Below, piece by piece: positions 1 through 7,677 of a stretch of DNA of 64,000 nucleotides; position 1 is the stretch's first letter, and every line of letters starts with the position of its first letter. The translations under genes and the position numbers were made by a program. The DNA is from JANQRA01 sp035550735. Lineage in GTDB: Bacteria; Actinomycetota; Acidimicrobiia; Spongiisociales; ZC4RG35. The stretch spans positions 26,987 to 90,986 of the forward strand of contig DASZOM010000006.1 in NCBI GenBank assembly GCA_035550735.1, in the 5' to 3' direction. Under the pieces are notes generated by a model. It had not been told where the DNA came from. It made no database searches and saw only the letters and a list, made by a program, of their open reading frames with translations.

Positions 1-901
1 TGCCGAATCGTTGTGCTTGTGCGGATGCCCGCCGGGCCAGGTCTGATCCGCTGATCCCGCTCGGGAAACCCAGGTAGTTCTCTATCTTGGAGGACTGCCC
101 GGCCTGGCCACCGGGCGCCGAGGACTCGATGAGAAGCGTCTTCAGCCCCTCCGAGGCACCGTAGACGGCGGCGGCGAGACCGGCCGGCCCGGCGCCGACG
201 ATGACGACGTCGTAGGTAGGTGAGGTGGCCTGGGTCTTCAACCCCATCCGGTCGGCCAGCTGCTGGATGCTCGGCTTGAGCAGATAGCCGCCGTCGGGGA
301 AGACGAGGAGGGGGAGATCGGTGTTGGACGCCCCGACGGCGGAGACGAGCTGTTCCGCCTCGGGATCCACGCCGACGGTGAAAGAGCGGTAGGGGAGCTG
401 GTTCATCGCGAGGAAGCCCTTGAGCTCGAAGACATCCCGTGACCATGCGCTCCCGACCACGCGCACCCCTTCGAAGCTGGGGCGGAAGGAGGCTCGCCAG
501 TCGAGGAGTAGGTCGTCGAGTATCGGATAGAGCTTCTCCTCAGGTGGATCCCAGGGTTTCATGATGTAGTGGTCGAGGCCGACCTGGTTAATGGCGTCGA
601 TGGCCGCATCGGTGTCCGCGTATGCGGTGAGCAGGGTCTTCTTGGTCTCCGGGAAGAGAGGAATCGACTCGCGCAGGACATCGATGCCCGTCACCCTCGG
701 CATGCGCTGATCGGCGACGATCAAGGCGAGTGGCGTGCCCCGCACCGAGAGATCCTTGAGGACCTCGATGGCCTCCTCCCCGCTGGTGGCTCCCAACACG
801 GAGTACTCGTCTGCGTAGTGGGCGCGGAGGTCGCGCTGGACGGCACGCATCACCTCGGGCTCGTCGTCGATGGCGAGGATGGCCGGCTTGACGGTGGTCA
901 T
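1..901 (-). CDS. fused response regulator / thioredoxin-disulfide reductase-like flavoprotein (partial)
   Basis: The gene runs off the left edge of the window, so only the N-terminal 300 residues are visible. Residues 7-130 are a receiver domain with the acidic pair D12-D13, probable phospho-acceptor D64 (in ADQRMP) and a conserved KPW lysine. Residues about 150-235 look like a glutaredoxin/thioredoxin-fold spacer with no cysteine in the expected active-site position. From about residue 238 an FAD-binding Rossmann segment begins (VGAGPAGLAAA), followed by GGQAGQSSKIENYLGFP, typical of thioredoxin-reductase-like proteins. This fusion is a known family. The likely role is signal-controlled redox chemistry, but the disulfide motif lies outside the window. 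The start ATG overlaps the stop of the upstream UBP zinc-finger gene by 4 nt, so the two are probably co-translated. Confidence 0.9.
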   Translation of the reverse strand, partial: MTTVKPAILAIDDEPEVMRAVQRDLRAHYADEYSVLGATSGEEAIEVLKDLSVRGTPLALIVADQRMPRVTGIDVLRESIPLFPETKKTLLTAYADTDAAIDAINQVGLDHYIMKPWDPPEEKLYPILDDLLLDWRASFRPSFEGVRVVGSAWSRDVFELKGFLAMNQLPYRSFTVGVDPEAEQLVSAVGASNTDLPLLVFPDGGYLLKPSIQQLADRMGLKTQATSPTYDVVIVGAGPAGLAAAVYGASEGLKTLLIESSAPGGQAGQSSKIENYLGFPSGISGSDLARRASAQAQRFG

Positions 902-1164
902 GCCCTGAACAACTGGTCCTCGAAGCAGTAGCGCCAGCTCTCTCCGGGCTCGACCGACGTGATCAGGGGATGGCCCTCGTTCTCCCAATGGTGTCGGGCG
1001 TGCCGGTTCTTCGAGACGTCACAACACCCGACACGCCCACAGACGAGGCAGGCACGGAGATGGACCCAGGTGTCGCCGGCCTCGACACATTGATCGCAGA
1101 CCCTGGAGAGCGGGGAGACGACGGTGGACAGGCTCTCGAAGTGCTCACATGTCTGTGTTGGCAA
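898..1164 (-). CDS. UBP-type zinc finger protein
   Basis: This 88-residue protein is almost entirely a ZnF-UBP domain. It shows an N-terminal CEH, then CDQC, CLVC, GCCDVSKNRHA, and HH with GHP near the end, the ordered Cys/His ligands of this family. In eukaryotes such domains bind the free C-terminus of ubiquitin; bacterial versions are common in actinobacteria but their ligand is not settled. The start chosen is TTG at 1164, preceded by a purine-rich GGAAGGTGG. Its stop overlaps the start of the response-regulator/reductase fusion. Standalone or fused UBP fingers next to such flavoproteins recur in actinobacteria, which suggests a shared function. Confidence 0.85.
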   Translation of the reverse strand: MPTQTCEHFESLSTVVSPLSRVCDQCVEAGDTWVHLRACLVCGRVGCCDVSKNRHARHHWENEGHPLITSVEPGESWRYCFEDQLFRA

Positions 1165-1278
1165 TGCACACCACCTTCCGCAGCCAACCGGGACCCTCGA
1201 CCTTGCTTTCGATCATATTGGCTCCTGGGGGAGTCGCCACTCGTGGGTCTGCTAAATCTTGTCGCCAGGAGGGCCGAT

Positions 1279-1608
1279 TTGCCGGAGCAGGACTCGATAG
1301 AAGTGCGTGACGTGCCCGAGCGGCACGCCTACGTCGTCACTGTCGACGGGGTCGAGGCGGGCATGGCCGTCTATCACATCCGCGGTGGCCGCCATATCTT
1401 CGTCCACACCGAGGTCGACGAGCAGTACTCGGGTCTGGGAGTAGGTAGCAGGCTGGTCCGCGCCGCCCTCGAGGATGTACGGGCACAGGGTGGGTCGCTC
1501 GTCGCGCTGTGCCCGTTCGTGTCTGCCTACATGAGACGTCATCCCGAGTTCGACGATCTCGTCGACCGGGAGATGACCGAGCAACTGGAGAGACGACGTG
1601 AGAGCTGA
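1279..1608 (+). CDS. small GNAT N-acetyltransferase (YjdJ-like)
   Basis: This is a 109-residue acetyltransferase-fold protein of the short YjdJ-like GNAT type. Visible features are the beta strand YVVTVDGVEAGMAVY, the acetyl-CoA-binding stretch GLGVGSRLVRAAL, and the C-terminal LCPFVSAYMRRHPEF typical of this subfamily. The open frame extends upstream to 970, but that part is antisense to the UBP gene. I chose TTG at 1279 because AGGAGG lies at 1267-1272, six to seven bases upstream, and the protein then begins just before the conserved domain. The acceptor substrate is unknown. The gene is divergent from the UBP/reductase pair and precedes the cyclase-ATPase gene. Confidence 0.85.
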   Translation: MPEQDSIEVRDVPERHAYVVTVDGVEAGMAVYHIRGGRHIFVHTEVDEQYSGLGVGSRLVRAALEDVRAQGGSLVALCPFVSAYMRRHPEFDDLVDREMTEQLERRRES

Positions 1609-1668
1609 TCCGGCATATGGAGTCGCGGCTTCGCTCCGATCTCAATGGGATGGCGGAGGGCTCGAGTG

Positions 1669-4272
1669 ATGCTGCCGACCGGCACGGTCACCTTCGTGTT
1701 CACGGACATCGAGGACTCCACCGGTTTGGCCCAACGCCTCGGTGATAGTGACTTCTCGAGGCTGGTCGACCTCCACAACTCAGTGATCCGCGCCGTCGTC
1801 GAGCGACACGGAGGTGTCGAGGTTGCGACCGAGGGAGATGCCGTCTTCACCGTCTTCGAGGACCCTCTCGCCGCGGTGACCGCAACCGTCGACATCCAAG
1901 ACGCCATCGACAACGCCGAATGGGAGAGTAGAGAGGAGCCGAGAGTGCGAATCGGCGTCCACACGGGGCAAGGCTCGCTCGGGGGCGACAACTACGTCGG
2001 TCTCGACGTCCACAAGGCGAGTCGCATCGCCAACTGCGGCAATGGAGCCCAGATCCTGCTCTCGGACACCACCGCCCACCTCGTGGAGGATCGTCTTCCC
2101 GACGGTGTGACGGTGCGCACACTCGGCAGGTATCGGCTCTCCGGTTTCCCGAGTGCGGTGCCCATCCACCAACTCGAATGGCCCGGGTCACCTGGCCAGT
2201 ACCCGGAGTTGCGCGCACCACGTGCCGAATCACGTGTCCCCGTCCCGCTCTCCGACTTCATCGGCCGGGAAGAGGAGATATCGCGGGCCCTCGCGGTGCT
2301 GGGCGAGAGCCGACTGGTCACACTGACCGGCCCGGGTGGCACCGGCAAGACCAGGCTGTCGCTGGAGCTGGCACGAAGGGTCGAGCCTGACCTTCCCGAC
2401 GGAGCCGTGTTCGTGACTCTGGCTGCGGTCCGCGACCCCGATCTCATCCCGGCGACCATCCTCGACGCCCTGGGACTGAAAACGGCCGGAGGCATCGACC
2501 CCCTGGTCCATCTCGAGCGTCACCTCGCGGACAAGACGATGCTGCTCGTGATCGACAACTTCGAGCAGGTAGTGCGGGGCGCAGGGATCGTGGTGCGGAT
2601 ACTCGAGTCCGCTGCAGGCGTGAAGGTGCTCGTCAGCTCGCGGATACCGCTTCGGGTGTTCGGCGAGCGGGAATTCCCCGTGCCGCCACTCGATGTCCCC
2701 GACCCGGCAGCGGACCTGTCCCGGGTCGAGGAGAGCGCCGGGGTGCGCCTGTTCGTGACCCGTGCCGAGGCGGTGCGCCCCGGTTTTCACCTCGACGAGT
2801 CGAATGCGGGCACGGTGGCGACGATCGCGCGGTCGCTCGACGGGCTGCCGTTGGCGATCGAGCTCGCCGCTTCCCGCATGCGCAGCCTCACCCCGGAGGC
2901 GATCCTGGAGCGTCTCGACAACCGGCTCCTCGCCGCCGATGCCCCGGATCGGCCCCAGCGCCAGCAGACGATCGTCAACGCCATCGGATGGAGCTACGAC
3001 CTGCTCGACGAGCCGACGCGGCGTCTATTCGAAGACCTGTCCGCTTTCGTGGGCGAATTCGGGCTGCCCGAGGCGGAGGCCCTCTGTCGCTTGTCGAGCT
3101 CCCCGATCGATGTCATCGACGGGATCACCCATCTGGTGGATCACAGCCTGCTTCGACAGACCCAGACCAGCGGTGATCCGAGGTTCCGGATGCTGACCGT
3201 CATCCGCGACTTCGGCTACGGGGCCTTGGTGGCGCGGGGTGACGAGGCCGAGATCGTCAAGCGACACGGGGAGGTGTACCTCGCCGTCGCGGAGTCCGCG
3301 GCCCCCGAGATCCTCACCTCTCGTCAGCAGTACTGGCTGCGACGGCTCGCCGCCGATCACGACAACCTGCGAGCCGCCTACGACCGTGCCCTGGATCGCG
3401 GCGACGTAACCACGGCGATGAGGCTTGGAGCGAGCCTTTGGCGCTTCTGGCAGATCAGGGGGCATCTAGCCGAGGGCAGGGAACGTCTCGAGCGCGTCCT
3501 CATCGGTGGCGGTGAAGTCGATCCCTTGCTGAGAGCGCGCGCCCTGACGGGGATGGCCGGAATCATCTACTGGCAAGGAGGATTGGAGGAGCTCCTCCCG
3601 GTCTACGAAGAGGCATTGGACCTGTTCCGGGAGCATGGGGTCGAGTCGGATGTCGCCGAGGGCCTGTACAACCTGGCTTTTCCTTGCGCCTACGTTGGCG
3701 AGATCGACCGTGCCAAGTCATTGCTCAACGAGGCGATGGACATGTGGGAGCGGATCGGAGACGATCAAGGCGTGGCCCGGGCGCTGTGGGGGCTTGGAGT
3801 GGTGTTCAGCTATTCGGATGACCATGAGAGAGTCATCGAGCACGCTGCTCGGTCGGTCGAGGTCTTCGAGGGCCTCGACGCGCCCTTCGATCTGGGATGG
3901 GCCCTGTTCATGGAGGCACAGGCCAACGCCAAGCTCGGCCGGTTCGAGGAGGCCGAGCGATTACTGGCGAGGGCTTTGGAGATCTTCGCAGGGGTGAGCG
4001 ATGTCTCGGCGCTGACGCTCATCACGGAAGTGACCGTCCTCTTAGCCGTGGCCAGGGAAGACCGTGCCGCGGCCGGGTTCCTCGCAGGTGCCGCCCATCG
4101 ATTGAAGGCAGACACCGGTGTCGAGATCGGCGATGTCCGGCTGAACCAGTTCCCCCAGGTAGAGGCGTTCCTCAGTGAGCGCGACGAGGCGTTGGAAACC
4201 GCTTTCCAAGAGGGTTTCGCCTCCGGGCTCGACGATGTGATCGCGAGGGCCAGGGCTCTGCTTCGGTCGTGA
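1669..4272 (+). CDS. class III adenylate/guanylate cyclase-domain regulator with ATPase and TPR region
   Basis: This 867-residue three-part protein begins with a class III cyclase homology domain (about 1-170). Its metal-binding aspartates are D13 (FTDIEDST) and D57 (GDAV). The usual transition-state asparagine region reads GLDVHKASRI, as in the cyclase/ATPase family of mycobacteria, so cyclase activity is uncertain. An NB-ARC/STAND-like ATPase follows, with Walker A GPGGTGKT near 221-228 and Walker B LLVIDNFE near 292. A TPR superhelix fills about 560-810. No DNA-binding HTH is visible at the C-terminus. ATG 1669 (or GTG 1666) is preferred over ATG 1645 because GGAGGG at 1655-1660 is correctly spaced. 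It is probably a cytoplasmic signalling protein, effector unknown. Confidence 0.88.
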   Translation: MLPTGTVTFVFTDIEDSTGLAQRLGDSDFSRLVDLHNSVIRAVVERHGGVEVATEGDAVFTVFEDPLAAVTATVDIQDAIDNAEWESREEPRVRIGVHTGQGSLGGDNYVGLDVHKASRIANCGNGAQILLSDTTAHLVEDRLPDGVTVRTLGRYRLSGFPSAVPIHQLEWPGSPGQYPELRAPRAESRVPVPLSDFIGREEEISRALAVLGESRLVTLTGPGGTGKTRLSLELARRVEPDLPDGAVFVTLAAVRDPDLIPATILDALGLKTAGGIDPLVHLERHLADKTMLLVIDNFEQVVRGAGIVVRILESAAGVKVLVSSRIPLRVFGEREFPVPPLDVPDPAADLSRVEESAGVRLFVTRAEAVRPGFHLDESNAGTVATIARSLDGLPLAIELAASRMRSLTPEAILERLDNRLLAADAPDRPQRQQTIVNAIGWSYDLLDEPTRRLFEDLSAFVGEFGLPEAEALCRLSSSPIDVIDGITHLVDHSLLRQTQTSGDPRFRMLTVIRDFGYGALVARGDEAEIVKRHGEVYLAVAESAAPEILTSRQQYWLRRLAADHDNLRAAYDRALDRGDVTTAMRLGASLWRFWQIRGHLAEGRERLERVLIGGGEVDPLLRARALTGMAGIIYWQGGLEELLPVYEEALDLFREHGVESDVAEGLYNLAFPCAYVGEIDRAKSLLNEAMDMWERIGDDQGVARALWGLGVVFSYSDDHERVIEHAARSVEVFEGLDAPFDLGWALFMEAQANAKLGRFEEAERLLARALEIFAGVSDVSALTLITEVTVLLAVAREDRAAAGFLAGAAHRLKADTGVEIGDVRLNQFPQVEAFLSERDEALETAFQEGFASGLDDVIARARALLRS

Positions 4273-4318
4273 CGACACGGTGGGAAGCGGCTCGCCCTCG
4301 TTACTGTTCCCTCGATTG

Positions 4319-4396
4319 GGGCCCGTAGCTCAATCAGGTCAGAGCAGCGGACTCATAATCCGTTGGTTGCAGGTTCAAGTCCTGCCGGGCCCACCA
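4319..4396 (+). tRNA. tRNA with CAU anticodon, probably tRNA-Ile2 (lysidine-modified)
   Basis: A full cloverleaf can be drawn. The acceptor stem is 4319-4325 with 4386-4392 (seven GC pairs); the D stem GCTC/GAGC is 4328-4331/4342-4345; the anticodon stem 4347-4351/4359-4363 has loop CTCATAA; the T stem GCAGG/CCTGC has loop TTCAAGT. The discriminator is A4393 and CCA is genome-encoded at 4394-4396. Anticodon CAU is shared by Met and Ile2 tRNAs. Similarity to bacterial ileX in the anticodon and T arms, and C4-G69/C5-G68, favour Ile2 read by TilS, but elongator Met is not excluded. Confidence 0.93.
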
Positions 4397-4400
4397 CCAC

Positions 4401-4820
4401 ATGGAAATCGATCGTCAGGGCCCGGCTGATGTAGAGCGGGTTATCGCCGCGGGGAATCTCTTCGACCATCCCCCGAAGAGGGACCTGGTCGAGAGCTTTC
4501 TCGCCCGGGATGGACATCACCTGATCTTCGCGAACGTGGATGGAGTCGACGTCGGCTTCGTGAGCGGCGTCGAGATCGCCCATCCCGACAAGAGAGTGGA
4601 AATGCTGCTCTACGAACTGGGCGTGGACGAACCTCACCGAGGACGGGGCATCGGGCGGGCCCTGACCCTGGCACTCGTCGCAGTGGCGGTAGAGGCCGGT
4701 TGCCGTGGCATGTGGGTGACGACCGAAGGAGACAACGAGGCCGCACTGGCTACATACCGGTCCGCGGGAGCATCCGGGCCCGAATCGGGTGTCATCCTCG
4801 AATGGCGCTTCGACGACTGA
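4401..4820 (+). CDS. GNAT acetyltransferase, AAC(3)-I-like
   Basis: This 139-residue GNAT protein has the layout of the AAC(3)-I-like family: LFDHPP near residue 20, YELGVDEPHRGRGIGRAL (acetyl-CoA pyrophosphate loop) near 75-92, and a terminal LEWRF. Family members include aminoglycoside acetyltransferases, but many chromosomal homologues have other or unknown substrates, and no resistance claim is made here. Its ATG lies only four bases after the encoded CCA of the upstream tRNA and has no Shine-Dalgarno sequence. The mRNA is therefore either leaderless or generated by tRNA 3'-end processing. Confidence 0.85.
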   Translation: MEIDRQGPADVERVIAAGNLFDHPPKRDLVESFLARDGHHLIFANVDGVDVGFVSGVEIAHPDKRVEMLLYELGVDEPHRGRGIGRALTLALVAVAVEAGCRGMWVTTEGDNEAALATYRSAGASGPESGVILEWRFDD

Positions 4821-4906
4821 ACAGGAACCCGTTGCCATGTCGAAATCCGCGATCCTTTGTTCGTCGTATTCGAGCAAGCATTCCTCCGTCGAGAAGGGAG
4901 AAGAGG

Positions 4907-5278
4907 ATGCCCCGTTATGCAGCTCTCATCTATGTGACTGAGGACGACGATCCCTCGGACCAGGCAACGAACGACGCGGTGATGGCCGACTACAACGCGT
5001 TCACCGCGGCGGTGACCGCAGCCGGCGTCATCGCCGGAGGGGAGGCGTTGGAGCCGACGAGCACCGCGACCACGGTTCATGTCGAGGGTGGGAAGGGCGG
5101 GAAGGTCGTTCACACCGATGGCCCGTACGCGGAGACCAAGGAAGTCCTCGGCGGGTTCTACCTGCTCGACTGTGCCGACCTCGACGAGGCCCTGGACTGG
5201 GCTGCCCAGATCCCGGGCGCCTGGCACGGGCTGGTGGAGGTCCGCCCGGTCGTCGACTTCAGCCAGGGTGGGCAGTGA
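4907..5278 (+). CDS. DGPF-domain (YCII-related) protein
   Basis: This 123-residue protein has the YCII-related fold. It contains the diagnostic HTDGPYAETKEVLGGFY segment (about residues 66-82), in which DGPF appears as DGPY, and ends in the expected EVRPVVDF. ATG 4907 is preceded by AGAAGGGAG at 4892-4900, which decides the start over upstream in-frame codons. DGPF proteins are small alpha/beta-barrel dimers of unclear function and are consistently encoded beside ECF sigma factors of the ECF42 group, as here: its stop overlaps the sigma-factor GTG start by 4 nt. It is probably the co-regulated partner or a target of that sigma factor. Confidence 0.93.
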   Translation: MPRYAALIYVTEDDDPSDQATNDAVMADYNAFTAAVTAAGVIAGGEALEPTSTATTVHVEGGKGGKVVHTDGPYAETKEVLGGFYLLDCADLDEALDWAAQIPGAWHGLVEVRPVVDFSQGGQ

Positions 5279-6501
5279 CAGTCGAGGAGACGATACGAGT
5301 AGAGGGTGGCCGGATCCTGGCCACCCTCATTCGATTGACCCGCGACTTCGACCTTGCCCAGGACGCACTCCAGGAGGCCGCGGTCACAGCCCTCGAGCAA
5401 TGGACCGCCAGGGGCATTCCCGAGAGCCCGGCCGCGTGGCTGACGACGGTCTCCAGACGCAAGGCGCTCGATCTGATGCGTCGGGAAGGGCGACGTCGGG
5501 CCAAGGAGGGGGAAGCACAGATGACGCTGCTGATCGGAGCAGAGGAGGACGGCGCCGGTGACGACCGCCTCCGCTTGATATTCACCTGTTGTCACCCTGC
5601 GCTCTCGCCCGAAACCCGGGTGATGCTGACCCTTCGCACCATCGGCGGGCTCAACACCCATGAGATCGCCCGGGTGTTCCTGCTCAACGAGGCCACGGTC
5701 GGGCAAAGGATCAGCCGTGCCAAGAGGAAGATCTCGGTGGCAGGGATTCCCTACCGGATCCCTGCGGGCCACGAGCTGCCTGATCGGCTCCCCGCAGTGC
5801 TCGGCACGCTCTATCTGATGTTCACCACGGGCCATCATGCCATCGCAGGCCGTCTCGACTCCCGTGTCGATCTCGCCGACGAGTCGATACGTCTCACCCG
5901 CATGCTGTCGACCCTGATGCCCGACGAACCGGAGGTGCACGGCCTGCTCGCCCTGATGTTGGCCACGCATGCTCGACGTGCCGCCCGGGTCGATGCGCGT
6001 GGTCATCTCGTGCTGCTTCCCGATCAGGACCGGTCTCTCTGGGATCACGCAGCCATCGACGAGGCCAAGACGATCGTGGAGCGGGCTCTCCGTCTTCGCC
6101 GCGCCGGGGCCTATCAGATCGAGGCGGCGATCGCTTGTCTCCATGGGCGAGCCCCCTCCGACGAGGAGACCGACTGGGCGCAGATCGTGGATCTCTACCG
6201 GGCGTTGGAGAGAATCGAGCCGGGACCGGTGACCACTGTCAATCGGGCGGTGGCCGAGTCGAAGGTGACAGGCCCGGCCGCCGGACTAGCCCTGCTCGAG
6301 GGTGTCGACGACGTCGAGCATTGGCATCTCTATTGGGCGGTTCGTGCCGAGCTGCAACGGCAACTGGGAGACATGACGGGGGCTTCTCGCGCCTACGAGC
6401 GCGCCCTGGCGTGCGAGATGAACGACTCCGACAGGGATCACCTCCAGCTTCGCCTCGAGTCACTGCCCGGAACGACGGGGGTTCCGTCGATCAGGGCCTG
6501 A
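5275..6501 (+). CDS. ECF42-type RNA polymerase sigma factor with C-terminal TPR-like extension
   Basis: This is a 408-residue sigma factor. Region sigma-2 spans about residues 8-75 (DLAQDALQEA, then PAAWLTTVSRRKALD). Region sigma-4 spans about 100-150 (FTCCHPALSPETRVMLTLR, then the HTH EIARVFLLNEATVGQRISRAK). A long alpha-helical C-terminal domain (about 165-400) contains GTLYLMFTTGH and DQDRSLWD motifs diagnostic of the ECF42 group. In that group the extension replaces an anti-sigma factor as the control element. The GTG start overlaps the stop of the DGPF gene. The number of residues and the motif order match complete family members. Confidence 0.93.
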   Translation: MTVEETIRVEGGRILATLIRLTRDFDLAQDALQEAAVTALEQWTARGIPESPAAWLTTVSRRKALDLMRREGRRRAKEGEAQMTLLIGAEEDGAGDDRLRLIFTCCHPALSPETRVMLTLRTIGGLNTHEIARVFLLNEATVGQRISRAKRKISVAGIPYRIPAGHELPDRLPAVLGTLYLMFTTGHHAIAGRLDSRVDLADESIRLTRMLSTLMPDEPEVHGLLALMLATHARRAARVDARGHLVLLPDQDRSLWDHAAIDEAKTIVERALRLRRAGAYQIEAAIACLHGRAPSDEETDWAQIVDLYRALERIEPGPVTTVNRAVAESKVTGPAAGLALLEGVDDVEHWHLYWAVRAELQRQLGDMTGASRAYERALACEMNDSDRDHLQLRLESLPGTTGVPSIRA

Positions 6502-6507
6502 AAGACC

Positions 6508-7485
6508 TCACGACGCTCCGTCCCACCAGTCGAGCACGCGCAGGGCCCGCAGCGTCACCCAACGTGACGGCTTGCCCTCGCCGTCGTCGATGTCGAACCA
6601 GGTTCGACCTCCCGGATTCCAATCCAGAGGCCACTTACCGTCTTCGAGACGCCGCGACCGGAGGTGATCGATCGCTTCACCCAATCGGAGATCAGGCGAC
6701 GCGCTGGTGAGCTGCGCAGCCGACCGGAAGTAGTCGAGGGCGCGGAGCACGTCGTAGTGCCAGCGATTGGGATGGAGCAGATGGAGATAACGCTCATCGG
6801 CCGGCTCGCCGGTGCTGAGCCGCCGGAACAGCGAGCGTGCGAGCAGATACTCCTCCCCTGAGAGACGAGCCTCTCGGGACTCGGGTGTTCCCTTCCCGGC
6901 CCGTTCGAATTCCAGCAGTCCTTCCAGGACGTTGATAGTCGTATCGAAAGAAGACCGGACCGATCCGTTCTCTGCCTCACAGTTCCACCCGCCGTCATCC
7001 AGGCGCTCTCCCACGAGCCTGTCCACGAGGGGGGTCATGTCGACACCGAAGTAGGTGCCATTGGCGACGGTCATCCCGTTGATGCAGGGCTCCACCTCAC
7101 CGTCCCAATATCGCTGCCCGGCATGCTCCCATCGGGCGTTCTCGCCGATGAGCTCGGTCATCCGCTCGACCCGTTCCGTGCCCGGTGCCAACCCGAACTC
7201 ACGCAGCTGAGAGAGCGAATGCGTGGTCGAGGTCCACGGCTGACCAGCCTCGTCACCACCCCAGACGAAGTCGGCGGGGAAGTGTGCGCCTCCTGCCCAC
7301 CTTCCGTCCTCGTCCTCGAGCTCGAGAAGCCGGGTACCCCAGCCCTCGGTTTCCACTTTCGCCCGTTCAGCCGCCCAGGCAGTCTCCGGTGCGTGAAGCA
7401 GGTCGCGCATCACCTGCCAGCGGATCGCAGGGTCGGACTCGACCGGGTCGAGGAGCCAATCGATGACCGGGGTGTCGCTGGTCAC
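6508..7485 (-). CDS. terpenoid-cyclase/prenyltransferase-fold protein of unknown function
   Basis: This 325-residue cytoplasmic protein has repeated alpha/alpha-toroid signatures such as LEDEDGRWAGG, LDDGGWNCE and LEDGKWPLDWNP, the QW-like repeats of squalene-cyclase-fold proteins. It lacks a DXDD catalytic motif in the expected place, so cyclase activity is not supported. Homologues are annotated as hypothetical or squalene-cyclase-like in actinobacteria. The GTG start at 7485 has no Shine-Dalgarno sequence but has a TAGGGT hexamer six bases upstream, implying a leaderless transcript. The gene converges with the ECF42 gene, leaving six bases between them. Confidence 0.75.
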   Translation of the reverse strand: MTSDTPVIDWLLDPVESDPAIRWQVMRDLLHAPETAWAAERAKVETEGWGTRLLELEDEDGRWAGGAHFPADFVWGGDEAGQPWTSTTHSLSQLREFGLAPGTERVERMTELIGENARWEHAGQRYWDGEVEPCINGMTVANGTYFGVDMTPLVDRLVGERLDDGGWNCEAENGSVRSSFDTTINVLEGLLEFERAGKGTPESREARLSGEEYLLARSLFRRLSTGEPADERYLHLLHPNRWHYDVLRALDYFRSAAQLTSASPDLRLGEAIDHLRSRRLEDGKWPLDWNPGGRTWFDIDDGEGKPSRWVTLRALRVLDWWDGAS

Positions 7486-7491
7486 GAGACG

Positions 7492-7497
7492 ACCCTA
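7492..7497 (-). promoter_or_regulatory. candidate -10 (TAGGGT) of a leaderless promoter
   Basis: TAGGGT reads toward the GTG start at 7485 with a 6-nt spacer. That places the expected transcription start on the first base of the start codon. It is one of seven sites in the window with this geometry. Confidence 0.5.
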
Positions 7498-7677
7498 CCG
7501 GCGGGCCAGTGCATGTCCCGGCCTGTAGCATCTCGCCGGCCGACGACAACAGTCGAATGGGTCTAACTGCCCATGGCAGCAACGAGGTTGCCGCCGATCA
7601 TGACCATATGTCGCTGGCCGGGAGAGGGAGGAAACCATGCGGCCGCGAGCCGAGGTGAGAGGAATCCAGAGGTGACG

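Noticed and set aside
4401..4820. AAC(3)-I-like gene as an antibiotic-resistance determinant
   Set aside because: GNAT homology alone does not establish aminoglycoside acetylation, and there is no integron, transposon or resistance-gene context.
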